Origin: Bacteroidota bacterium
Lineage (GTDB): Bacteria; Bacteroidota; Bacteroidia; Chitinophagales; Chitinophagaceae
Direction: 5' to 3'
Assembly: GCA_023391895.1 (NCBI GenBank)
Contig: JAEWAC010000132.1
Span: 1-14,613, forward strand
Length of the DNA: 14,613 bases
The notes beneath the pieces were generated by a model. It saw nothing but the letters and a program-made list of their open reading frames with translations. It was not told the DNA's origin and ran no database searches. Of this stretch, positions 1 to 5,880 are shown piece by piece; position 1 is the stretch's first letter; each line of letters opens with the position of its first letter. Both the position numbers and the translations under genes were made by a program.

Positions 1-287
1 CCGCGGCCGATACCTACTTCGGGGAAAGAAACCGGGAAGCCTGTATTGTTTCTTGGGTGAGCAAGCAGGGCCAATGGCTGGAGGATGTGCACCAGTTGCA
101 CCAGGCTTTTCAGGTAAAAGAAAAAGCGTTGACCGGCCAGCAAATACCCAGACCCGCTGACTGGGGCGGCTACTCCATTGACCCTGTACGGATAGAGTTT
201 TTGGAATTTAAAAACACCCGTTTCCATGAAAGAAAGCTTTTTGTAAAAAGTAACGGCAACTGGAACCTACATTTTTTGCAACCCTGA
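1..287 (+). CDS. pdxH: Pyridoxamine 5'-phosphate oxidase, C-terminal part (5' end outside window)
   Basis: PdxH is the FMN-dependent cytoplasmic enzyme that oxidises pyridoxamine 5'-phosphate or pyridoxine 5'-phosphate to pyridoxal 5'-phosphate, the last step of PLP synthesis and salvage. The frame is open from the window edge (first whole codon at 3) to the TGA at 285-287, so about 94 residues are visible and the N-terminal half is missing. The visible part has the family's C-terminal signature: PRPADWGGYSIDPVRIEF, then TRFHER, then a W-containing end closing in LHFLQP. The R-x-H pair in TRFHER corresponds to the substrate-binding Arg and His of E. coli PdxH (family knowledge). A GTG at 57 lies inside the frame, but conserved sequence continues upstream of it, so it is not the start. 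The gene converges on the minus-strand gene at 426-1160. Confidence 0.93.
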   Translation, partial: AADTYFGERNREACIVSWVSKQGQWLEDVHQLHQAFQVKEKALTGQQIPRPADWGGYSIDPVRIEFLEFKNTRFHERKLFVKSNGNWNLHFLQP

Positions 288-425
288 TAGTTAAGGATGC
301 TCCTTCACGTTTTTATTTTTAATGGGAGTGCTGTACTTATATGGCTTTTTCAAAAGAAAGAAACCGATCATTTATTTATAATACCTGCTGAGCGAAGCTT
401 TGCAAGTTGGAAGGCTTCAATACAT

Positions 426-1160
426 TTACAGCTGCAATCCTTTGATACCAAAAAGCGGCTTTTTTTCTTCACTGCTGTTTTTGGAATTGGCTTTTTCCTT
501 CTCTTTGGCTTGTTCTTGTTTCTTTTTCTCTTTGGCCTTTTGCTTCTTTTTCTTTTCCTTTTCCTTCAGCCGTTGCTTACGGACTTTGTTATCCCAGGTA
601 AACTTGTTTTGCACCGGGAAGTAATACCGCAGCGACAGGTATAGCTTATTTACCTGGGTCTGTCCTTTTTCGGTATCCAGATCGCCGGCCAGGAAGTTGT
701 AGCCGTTGACCAGGTGCAGCCCCAGCAGCCTGAAACCCACCGAAGGCCCGATACCATAAATGTGACGTCCGTTGAAATCGGTGTAATAAGCCACGTTGGC
801 GCCATAGGTGAAGTTGATGCGACCCCGCTTCATCCACATGCCGGCTTTATAACCAATCATGTGGTCGGCAAAGTTGTATTCCATATTGGCGGTGGCGCCT
901 ATGATATGGGGGTTTTTAAGACTTATTTTGCGCCAGTGTGCTTCACCGCCCAGTTCAATGGCGGTAGACTGCCCCCGTTGCAATCCTACAATAATGCCAT
1001 GGTTGCGCTGCAGCAGTTTTCTGCGGGCAGGAAGACCGTAGCCACCGGCCGACTCCGGTAAAAAGCTGGTTTCAGCCGCGGGCAGCACTGGTTGTAAAAA
1101 CTGCGCCTGCAGCGTGGCAGGCATAAAAAACAGGGCCAGGATACACCAATTTATTCTCAT
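426..1160 (-). CDS. Secreted barrel-like protein with a lysine/glutamate-rich C-terminal tail
   Basis: I cannot name this 244-residue protein. Residues 1-20 form a convincing signal peptide (basic start, hydrophobic core, cleavage after LQAQ). Residues about 50-190 alternate short hydrophobic and aromatic strands with turns (for example GYKAGMWMKRGRINFTYGAN and KLYLSLRYYFPVQNKF), the look of a small outer-membrane beta-barrel. Residues about 195-234 are very different: a tract of K, E and Q with runs of three and four lysines, predicted to be a charged helix or disordered. A short hydrophobic end follows (PLFGIKGLQL). The barrel reading is inference from strand pattern only. No partner gene is evident, as both neighbours point other ways. 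The ATG at 1160 begins the signal peptide, so the start is well supported. Confidence 0.75.
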   Translation of the reverse strand: MRINWCILALFFMPATLQAQFLQPVLPAAETSFLPESAGGYGLPARRKLLQRNHGIIVGLQRGQSTAIELGGEAHWRKISLKNPHIIGATANMEYNFADHMIGYKAGMWMKRGRINFTYGANVAYYTDFNGRHIYGIGPSVGFRLLGLHLVNGYNFLAGDLDTEKGQTQVNKLYLSLRYYFPVQNKFTWDNKVRKQRLKEKEKKKKQKAKEKKKQEQAKEKEKANSKNSSEEKKPLFGIKGLQL

Positions 1161-1279
1161 AGCTTTCAGTACATCTCCCAGGGAGAATTTTTAAAAGTAA
1201 AAACACCACGAATCCATAAAACGCCTGTTTAGCTGATTTATTTCAATGGGATGTTGTTGTTATTGCTCCGCCACCGGTT

Positions 1280-1306
1280 TTTATGCCGGAGGCAGGGCGG
1301 CATAAA
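1280..1306. other. 9-bp perfect hairpin upstream of the small acidic ORF
   Basis: TTTATGCCG at 1280-1288 is the exact reverse complement of CGGCATAAA at 1298-1306, around a 9-nt purine-rich loop (GAGGCAGGG). There is no T-run after it, so it is not a typical terminator. It lies about 36 bp before the ATG at 1342 and could be a 5' leader structure or a protein-binding palindrome. The pairing is seen; the role is unknown. Confidence 0.4.
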
Positions 1307-1341
1307 TTATGCTGTTTTATCAGTACCCAAAAATATTAATC

Positions 1342-1512
1342 ATGAAATTTATCACAGACCCCAAAGAGAAAAACAACGATAATCAACTGGAAAATGAAAG
1401 ATCGCCTGAAGAGACCCGGCAGCAACAAACCGATCCAAACCTGACCGAACTGAAGGGATTCATAGATCCGGACGAAAAACTGGAACCCGAAGGCACCGAC
1501 AATCCTTTTTAA
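1342..1512 (+). CDS. Small acidic hydrophilic protein, function unknown
   Basis: A 56-residue ORF rich in D, E, N, Q and P, with no cysteine, no membrane segment and no signal peptide. It starts MKFITDPKEKNNDNQ and ends EGTDNPF, and is likely disordered. An upstream in-frame ATG at 1309 would add the hydrophobic stretch LFYQYPKILI, but that codon abuts the hairpin at 1280-1306, and the shorter start gives a more uniform protein. Composition clearly differs from random shadow frames. The gene is flanked by a hairpin upstream and a strong terminator-like hairpin 13 bp after its stop, which makes an independent short transcript plausible. I do not recognise the family. It could still be a chance ORF. 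Confidence 0.5.
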   Translation: MKFITDPKEKNNDNQLENERSPEETRQQQTDPNLTELKGFIDPDEKLEPEGTDNPF

Positions 1513-1524
1513 CGGGCCGGAATA

Positions 1525-1571
1525 AATGCCTTTTGCAACCGTTATCTTGGCAAGTGGTTGCAGAAGGCATT
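1525..1571 (+). terminator. Strong hairpin after the small acidic ORF, probable terminator
   Basis: AATGCCTTTTGCAACC (1525-1540) pairs with GGTTGCAGAAGGCATT (1556-1571) over 16 bp. The one mismatch becomes a G-U wobble in RNA; the loop is 15 nt. The T-rich tract afterwards is weak (CTTCGTTT), so it may be a terminator or an mRNA-stabilising 3' structure. Confidence 0.55.
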
Positions 1572-1721
1572 CTTCGTTTATCGGTTAAATTATTGGTGAC
1601 TTGTTTTCCAAGTTACTTCAACTTCATATCTGGTTTGCCGCTGATGGATGTTTTCAAACTGGAAGGTCGTAGTTTAACCATGCTTGTTAACATGTACCGT
1701 TAAGCGCACATCTGATTGAAA

Positions 1722-2114
1722 TTACTGTTTCTTCTTCATGATTAATGAGCTAACACTTCCGTCGCTAACGCTTTGGGCATTGTCTAGTTGCCAACCATTA
1801 AAGTAAAAAAAGTTTAGAAAAGTAGCGGTGGTATAGGGGATAAAAACAAGCGGTTTTCCTTTTTTATCGGTGATCACCATTTCTTTTCTTTTGCCCCTTA
1901 TCTGTCCATAGTCAAAGTAGAGTCCTTCACCACGGTATCTGCTAAATTCACCGTAGTTGGCGTCAAGGCTGTCCAGGCGTATGCCATTGACATAGCCGTA
2001 AGTTTTTGGGTCAATGACTACGGTGATGACCGCCAGGCTTTCCTGCATATTTGTTGCCGTTTGTGAAAAAGCAGGCAAACAGAATAAAAGTAGTACCGGT
2101 AAAACTTACTTCAT
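1722..2114 (-). pseudogene. Secreted small protein gene with in-frame stop at codon 3 of its signal peptide
   Basis: On the minus strand, ATG at 2114-2112 is followed by AAG and then TAA (2108-2106), and the same frame then encodes VLPVLLLFCLPAFSQ. Read as MK-stop-VLPVLLLFCLPAFSQ this is a normal signal peptide with a single nonsense codon; an AAA to TAA change would explain it. The remaining 118 residues are open to the stop at 1722 and look like a real protein: short strands, aromatic residues, YVNGIRLDSLD, a segment KEMVITDKKGKPLVFIPY and an NGWQLD motif. I do not recognise a family. The only other early start is TTG at 2078, which would drop the signal peptide. Alternatives are a sequencing error, or translation from a non-standard start giving a cytoplasmic form. 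Confidence 0.6.
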
Positions 2115-2556
2115 AAGCTGTTGAAATTTGCAAACTAAACTACAGGAAAAGCACCTTCAGGCATTAACACAGATGTTAATATATCTGAAAATAAGGAGCA
2201 GGGTTTGAACTTTTAGCCATACCAATATCATATTAGCTATTGCTTGTTGCGCCTTACAGCTTCTACAGTGGTCCTTGCGTCTTCAACTATTATACACCCT
2301 GCTTACCAACATCCTCACCAACTGCACAGGCTGTTGGGATTTATTAATGATGCGGTTTTTAAAATGCACCAGGAAAAGCGGCCGGCTGAAGGGCTGCAGG
2401 TTTTGCCTTCCAGATTTCTAAAAAGCTTTATTTATAGGCTGGTTGTCACCGGCTTTCACCCTTCATTGTTATCAGTTCCCATTATTTAACAAAGTGTACG
2501 ATCTCTGTGGATTAGTTTTACCGGCGCAACCTATTTTTGCGTTACTTTTTTCAACC
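2115..2556. other. 442-bp spacer with no convincing gene
   Basis: This gap lies between the broken minus-strand gene and the plus-strand membrane protein gene. An open frame at 2244-2489 has no recognisable composition, no domain and a poor start, so I do not call it. The only signal I can name is a possible -7 box at 2532-2539. The left part is AT-rich and would hold the promoter of the minus-strand gene, but no clear TAnnTTTG is seen for it. Confidence 0.5.
2532..2539 (+). promoter_or_regulatory. Possible Bacteroidota -7 box for the membrane protein gene
   Basis: TATTTTTG matches the TAnnTTTG consensus and ends 17 bp before the ATG at 2557. No TTG is seen at the expected upstream distance, so support is weak. 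Confidence 0.3.
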
Positions 2557-2979
2557 ATGTTTTTCAAATTTTTGACCGTTGCCGCCCTGGCCAGTTTTGA
2601 AATTTATGCCGCCATTCCGGCTGGTTTTGCGTTTGGCTTGTCGCCGTTTACCATATTTTTTGCCTCTGTTTCCGGTGGCCTGGCCGGTGTTTTTGTGGCG
2701 GCCTTTTTGGGCGATAAAATCAGGTCCTTTATTGCCCGCTACAAAAAACCCAAAGCCCCAAAACCCCAAACCGGCCTGGTGTACCGCATCTGGAACAAAT
2801 ATGGCATTATTGGATTAGGGTTTCTGGGAACGCTTACCGTGGGCGCCCCGGCCAGTATTGCAGTAGGTTTAGGTTTTAATGCTTCGCTCAAAAAACTGCT
2901 GACCTGGTGTTGCATTGGCGTGGTGACCCGTTGCATTTTGTTTACCACCATTGGTTACCACGGCGCTAACCTGTTTTAA
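2557..2979 (+). CDS. Small integral membrane protein, small multidrug export-like
   Basis: A 140-residue protein of about four hydrophobic segments: roughly residues 1-25, 28-50, 82-107 and 115-135. A basic proline-rich linker (YKKPKAPKPQ) follows the second. The pattern FEIYAAIPAGFAFGLSP near the N-terminus, and GLGFLGTLTVGAPASIAVGLGFN near the C-terminus, recall the 'putative small multi-drug export' family (PF06695), which shares an E-x-x-x-AIPxG-type helix. That name comes from weak homology and does not prove drug transport. The frame is open back to 2443, but the upstream residues look non-coding and the ATG at 2557 begins the first hydrophobic helix, so I chose it. Its 3' end is followed directly by a dispersed repeat element. 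Confidence 0.6.
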   Translation: MFFKFLTVAALASFEIYAAIPAGFAFGLSPFTIFFASVSGGLAGVFVAAFLGDKIRSFIARYKKPKAPKPQTGLVYRIWNKYGIIGLGFLGTLTVGAPASIAVGLGFNASLKKLLTWCCIGVVTRCILFTTIGYHGANLF

Positions 2980-2990
2980 CAAAACTCTCC

Positions 2991-3046
2991 TATGGGGTTT
3001 TAAAGAAGTTGCCTTTCCTTGAAAGAAGCGCTTTTCAAAAACCCAT
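2991..3046. repeat. Imperfect palindrome made of two dispersed-repeat arms
   Basis: The left arm begins TATGGGGTTTTAAAGAAG (2991-3008). The right arm CTTTTCAAAAACCCAT (3031-3046) reads ATGGGTTTTTGAAAAG on the other strand, so the two form an imperfect inverted pair around CTTTCCTTGAAAG, itself a small palindrome. The left arm is the best plus-strand copy of the 22-bp family, continuing GTTGC. The element begins 11 bp after the preceding stop codon. Confidence 0.6.
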
Positions 3047-3199
3047 GAGGCAAACCACAAAAGAAGGTAAGGCCAAAATACGGCTGTGCAAGAAAAGCCA
3101 ATTTCTTTGGAGTCAAGTGCTATGTTTACCGGCAAATTATTAAGCGCCTCTGCCAACCAGTTGATAGTTGAATCTGTCAGCTTACTGTTGCCGTTGCCA

Positions 3200-3221
3200 T
3201 CAACTCTTTCAAAAGTCCATA
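3200..3221 (-). repeat. 22-bp dispersed repeat, minus-strand copy
   Basis: The minus strand reads TATGGACTTTT then GAAAGAGTTGA. It differs from the copy at 11058-11079 at only two of 22 positions. Confidence 0.65.
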
Positions 3222-3305
3222 TGACAATTTGATAAGTTTGGTTGGCCGGCCTGGCCTTCTTTTAAGAACCTCATCCAACTGCAATCCCAAGAGCCCACCG
3301 CCCGC

Positions 3306-4634
3306 TTACTTCGCTACCGCTATTTTTACTTTTTTGTTTTTGATCTTCTCCCCATTTACCAGGTGCAGCGTATGGCTGGCTTTCGCCTTGCGTACCGCTA
3401 CAAAAGAAAAAAAGTCTTTAACCTCAATCAGCCCGATATCTTCTTTTTTCAATTCGCCTTTTTTAGACAAAAAGCCCACAATATCTACTTTGTTTACTTT
3501 GTCTTTTTTGCCGGCGCCAATAAACAAGGTGGTCCATTTGGGTTTTTCCGGCAGCGGATGGCCAGTAGTCACTTCCAAGGTTTCAACTTCTGAAGTAATA
3601 TAATCCGGCAGCTTTTCTTCGGGACCCAATAGAAGAATAGCGGTGCCGCTGGCATCCATACGGGCGGTGCGGCCATTGCGGTGGGTAAATGCGGCTTCGG
3701 TGGGAGGCAGGTGATAATGAATAATATAACGAATGTGGGCAATGTCCAGCCCGCGGGAAGCCAGGTCGGTGGTCACAAGTACATTGACGCTGCCGTTGCG
3801 GAACTTGGCCAGTGCCACTTCCCGCTCCTGCTGCTCCATGGCACCATGGTAAAAGGTATTGGTAATACCCTTTTCGGCCAGCAGCTGGCTGGTACGTTCT
3901 ACGGCCTCGCGGTGGTTACAAAATACAATGGTGGCACGGTTGCCCACCTGGCAAATAAGGTTAAAAAGGGTTTCTATTTTATCCTTGTCCGGCGACAAAA
4001 CCGTTTGAATGGTTAAGGCAGTTTTCACCGCCTGCCCTTCGGGTAAGAAGTTGAGCCGGTAAGGATTTTCGGCACCGATAAAAGCGGGCAGTTCTACCGC
4101 TTCAGTAGCCGATGTCAGTATTCTTTTTTGAAGCGCCGGCAGGCTGCCAATAACAAAAGCCATTTCTTCTTCAAAGCCCTGCTCCAGAGACTTGTCAAAT
4201 TCATCCAGCACCAGGGTTGTAATAGATTGAACAGTAATATTGCCCCGGCGGATATGATCGGCCAGCCGACCGGGTGTCCCAATGATCAGCGCCGGCGCCT
4301 GCACCAGGTTGTTTTCTTCTATTTCTCTTTTATGCCCGCCATAACAACAGGTTACTTTAAAGCCGGTGCCCATGGTTTTAAAAACAGTTTCAATCTGCAA
4401 GGCCAGTTCGCGGGAGGGCACAATCACCAAAGCCTGGGTATTTTTATTTTGACCATCCAGCCGCTGCAGCAGGGGCAATAAAAAAGCCAGTGTTTTGCCC
4501 GAACCGGTTGCCGACAGCAGCACCAGGTTGTTGTGCTTTTTGGCTGCTTCCAGGGTGGCCTTTTGCATCTCGTTCAGTTCCTCAATCCGTAAGTTGGTCA
4601 GTAGGTTGTCAATAGAAAAGTTGTGTTGCTGCAT
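3306..4634 (-). CDS. DbpA-like DEAD-box (DEFD) ATP-dependent RNA helicase
   Basis: A 442-residue RNA helicase with all the main superfamily 2 motifs in order: Walker A SATGSGKT (41-48), Ia PSRELALQ (73-80), Ib GTPGR (119-123), motif II DEFD (144-147), motif III SAT (175-177), motif V TTDLASRGLD (288-297) and motif VI HRNGRTAR (318-325). Residues about 366-440 form a C-terminal domain (TLFIGAGKKDKVNKVDIVGFL, then DFFSFVAV) that matches the DbpA RNA-binding domain. In E. coli this domain binds 23S rRNA hairpin 92 during large-subunit assembly. Motif II reads DEFD; only the third residue of DEAD and the fourth of the classical tetrad differ, and both catalytic acidic residues D144 and E145 remain. 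The frame extends to 4748, but the extra 38 codons run through a palindromic repeat. The ATG at 4634 places the Q-motif region (NFSIDNLL) correctly. Confidence 0.93.
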   Translation of the reverse strand: MQQHNFSIDNLLTNLRIEELNEMQKATLEAAKKHNNLVLLSATGSGKTLAFLLPLLQRLDGQNKNTQALVIVPSRELALQIETVFKTMGTGFKVTCCYGGHKREIEENNLVQAPALIIGTPGRLADHIRRGNITVQSITTLVLDEFDKSLEQGFEEEMAFVIGSLPALQKRILTSATEAVELPAFIGAENPYRLNFLPEGQAVKTALTIQTVLSPDKDKIETLFNLICQVGNRATIVFCNHREAVERTSQLLAEKGITNTFYHGAMEQQEREVALAKFRNGSVNVLVTTDLASRGLDIAHIRYIIHYHLPPTEAAFTHRNGRTARMDASGTAILLLGPEEKLPDYITSEVETLEVTTGHPLPEKPKWTTLFIGAGKKDKVNKVDIVGFLSKKGELKKEDIGLIEVKDFFSFVAVRKAKASHTLHLVNGEKIKNKKVKIAVAK

Positions 4635-4681
4635 GGGGTAAAAGTACGATGGATTGTGCCGCCATTTGTAATTGCAGTTGA

Positions 4682-4757
4682 TATGGGTTTTTGAAAGCCT
4701 TATTATTAACTTTTTCAACGGCGCCACGGCTTTTGCCCTTTCTTTCAAAAACCCATA
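4682..4757. repeat. 76-bp element with perfect 16-bp inverted repeats
   Basis: TATGGGTTTTTGAAAG at 4682-4697 is the exact reverse complement of CTTTCAAAAACCCATA at 4742-4757, separated by 44 bp. The arms belong to the same TATGGGG-TTTT-RAAAG family found elsewhere in the window. It lies in the spacer between the helicase start (4634) and the divergent AHSA1 gene (4804). It resembles a miniature inverted-repeat element; no target-site duplication is evident. Confidence 0.65.
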
Positions 4758-4781
4758 GTATTAGCAGTCGCAAAGCGGTTA

Positions 4782-4798
4782 ACTTTAAACCTTAAACC
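4782..4798 (+). repeat. 17-bp exact repeat word ACTTTAAACCTTAAACC, copy 1
   Basis: An exact copy occurs at 10992-11008, in another spacer. It holds two heptamers, TTTAAAC and CTTAAAC, and so belongs with the period-7 repeats. This copy ends 5 bp before the ATG of the AHSA1 gene. Confidence 0.6.
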
Positions 4799-4803
4799 GA
4801 TGT

Positions 4804-5271
4804 ATGAACCAACCCGAAACATTAACCATTAAAGCAGCCCTTAAAGTGGCAAAGCCGGTGCAGCAGGTATTTGAAGCCATTGCTGACCCGGTACATATGT
4901 CGCACTATTTTATTTCGCACAGTACCGGCCGCATGGAAGCAGGCAAAACAGTGCAATGGCAGTTCCCGGAGTTTGAAGGCCAGTTTCCGGTGCGGGTGCA
5001 CCAGGTTGAACCCCATCACTTGCTATCTTTTTTCTGGGATGATATGGATGGTACGGAAACCAAAGTGGAAATCAGGTTGCAGCCCAAAGATGAAGCCACC
5101 TTTGTCACCATCACCGAAGGCAGCAAAGCCAATAATGAAGCAGGCATTGGCTGGCTGATGCGTAATACCGAAGGATGGGCCAACTTCCTGGCCTGCCTAA
5201 AAGCGTACCTGGAGTATGGCATTAACCTACGCAAAGGCGCTTTTGATCCTTCGCAAATGCCGGTGCAGTAA
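4804..5271 (+). CDS. SRPBCC / AHSA1-like (activator of Hsp90 ATPase homologue) domain protein
   Basis: A 155-residue single-domain protein of the START/Bet v1 (SRPBCC) fold, AHSA1 subgroup. It opens with the beta-strand IKAALKVAKPVQQVFEAIAD, the typical start where the first helix follows a 'V.AP...VF.AI.DP' pattern. The middle has the sheet segment PHHLLSFFWDD, and the end has the long C-terminal helix with NTEGWANFLACLKAYLEYG, a hallmark W-x-x-x-L helix of the family. Such proteins bind hydrophobic ligands in a cavity; the ligand cannot be predicted here. The ATG at 4804 has no SD sequence, as is usual in this phylum. A second gene partner is not visible. A heptamer repeat array begins directly after its stop codon. 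Confidence 0.88.
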   Translation: MNQPETLTIKAALKVAKPVQQVFEAIADPVHMSHYFISHSTGRMEAGKTVQWQFPEFEGQFPVRVHQVEPHHLLSFFWDDMDGTETKVEIRLQPKDEATFVTITEGSKANNEAGIGWLMRNTEGWANFLACLKAYLEYGINLRKGAFDPSQMPVQ

Positions 5272-5313
5272 AAGTAATAAGTAGTAAGTTATAGGTTATA
5301 TGTAATCAGTGAC
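5272..5313 (+). repeat. Period-7 tandem repeat array starting at the AHSA1 gene stop codon
   Basis: Six heptamers follow one another without gap from the base after the TAA stop: AAGTAAT, AAGTAGT, AAGTTAT, then AGGTTAT, ATGTAAT and CAGTGAC. The GT at unit positions 3-4 is kept in all six and the consensus is AAGTNNN, decaying to the right. The 11-mer AAGTAATAAGT also occurs in the array after rimO. Confidence 0.7.
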
Positions 5314-5372
5314 GATCTCTAAATGCAGAATGGAATTATCGAATTCTCCTATTAACTTTTAATATATAAAAC

Positions 5373-5639
5373 TTGGAACAATTTGCTACAATCTTAATCT
5401 CAATAGCAGTCATATTGTTGATAGCCAAAGTGTCGATTCATTTTTATTTAGAATACAAGCAAAAAGGAGAAATCAACTCAGGGCCAGCAAACTACATTTC
5501 AATGAATTTTATCCTGCCATTTAAAGAAAATGGTGATGAAAGATACAAAGGTGTAAAAGATGTATGTAACCTCCTGTTATTGATTAGCTTGATATTAGTT
5601 ATTGCATTCCTTATTGTAAAGTTAGTTCACCTGAAATAA
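5373..5639 (+). CDS. Small two-helix membrane protein, AT-rich, TTG start
   Basis: An 88-residue protein with a hydrophobic helix at residues about 5-25 (ATILISIAVILLIAKVSI), a polar middle with several charged residues (FKENGDERYKGVKDV), and a second helix at about 64-84 (LLLLISLILVIAFLIVKL). The family is not recognised. The first usable start is TTG at 5373, directly after an in-frame TAA at 5367-5369; ATG at 5502 would lose the first helix. Base composition is clearly more AT-rich than the flanking genes and continues so to about 5815, which may mean recent acquisition. The gene might have lost its original start, but the two clean helices argue that it is coding. Confidence 0.55.
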   Translation: MEQFATILISIAVILLIAKVSIHFYLEYKQKGEINSGPANYISMNFILPFKENGDERYKGVKDVCNLLLLISLILVIAFLIVKLVHLK

Positions 5640-5815
5640 GTCTATATTCAAAATCTTCTTCTTGAGAAAGCACAACACAGGCTTTCAACTATACAGATAG
5701 AAGAATATACTTTCAGCAGAAGAATTGCTATTTTGCTTTTATAATTAAGGGTTGTGATGGATTTCAAATTCATGTACAGATGGAAGCCTTTCTACGTTAA
5801 AACTTTAGAGAAATA

Positions 5816-5852
5816 AAAAGACCAGCCCCTTGAGTAGAAAGGCTGGTCTTTT
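5816..5852 (-). terminator. Rho-independent terminator of rimO, possibly bidirectional
   Basis: AAAAGACCAGCC (5816-5827) and GGCTGGTCTTTT (5841-5852) form a perfect 12-bp stem with a 13-nt loop. A-rich sequence on the left gives a T-run on the minus strand, and TTTT on the right allows termination of plus-strand transcripts from the gene at 5373-5639. It begins 24 bp after the rimO stop. Confidence 0.8.
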
Positions 5853-5880
5853 ACTTAAAACTTATTACTTACAACTTAAC
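5853..5880 (-). repeat. Period-7 tandem repeat array between rimO stop and terminator
   Basis: Four perfect heptamers with core ACTT on the plus strand (ACTTAAA, ACTTATT, ACTTACA, ACTTAAC), that is AAGT on the rimO coding strand. The array starts within the rimO TAA stop (5876-5878) and runs straight into the terminator stem. It is the same AAGTNNN family as the array at 5272-5313. Confidence 0.7.

Larger units (their letters stand above)
2980..3305. other. 326-bp spacer carrying repeat copies and a possible gene remnant
   Basis: This gap lies between the ends of two convergent genes. It holds two copies of the 22-bp dispersed repeat in opposite orientation (2991-3012 plus, 3200-3221 minus) and a third half-copy at 3031-3046. 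Between them, a minus-strand frame with no start codon is open from about 3261 down to 2869. It has a protein-like stretch (LTDSTINWLAEALNNLPVNI) followed by a hydrophobic run, and could be a decayed gene end. It overlaps the repeats and the membrane gene antisense, so I do not call it as a gene. Confidence 0.45.

Noticed and set aside
297..644. Phe/Leu-rich frames that look like a membrane protein
   Set aside because: They are the antisense of the lysine-rich tail of the 426-1160 gene, since AAA and AAG codons read as TTT and CTT.
2244..2489. 81-codon plus-strand frame before the membrane protein gene
   Set aside because: No domain, odd histidine-rich composition and no start context; probably chance.
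3681..4481. Plus-strand frames within the helicase gene
   Set aside because: Shadows of a gene that has every helicase motif on the other strand.
4635..4748. N-terminal extension of the helicase to 4748
   Set aside because: These codons include most of the palindromic repeat and lack helicase-like sequence; the ATG at 4634 fits the family.
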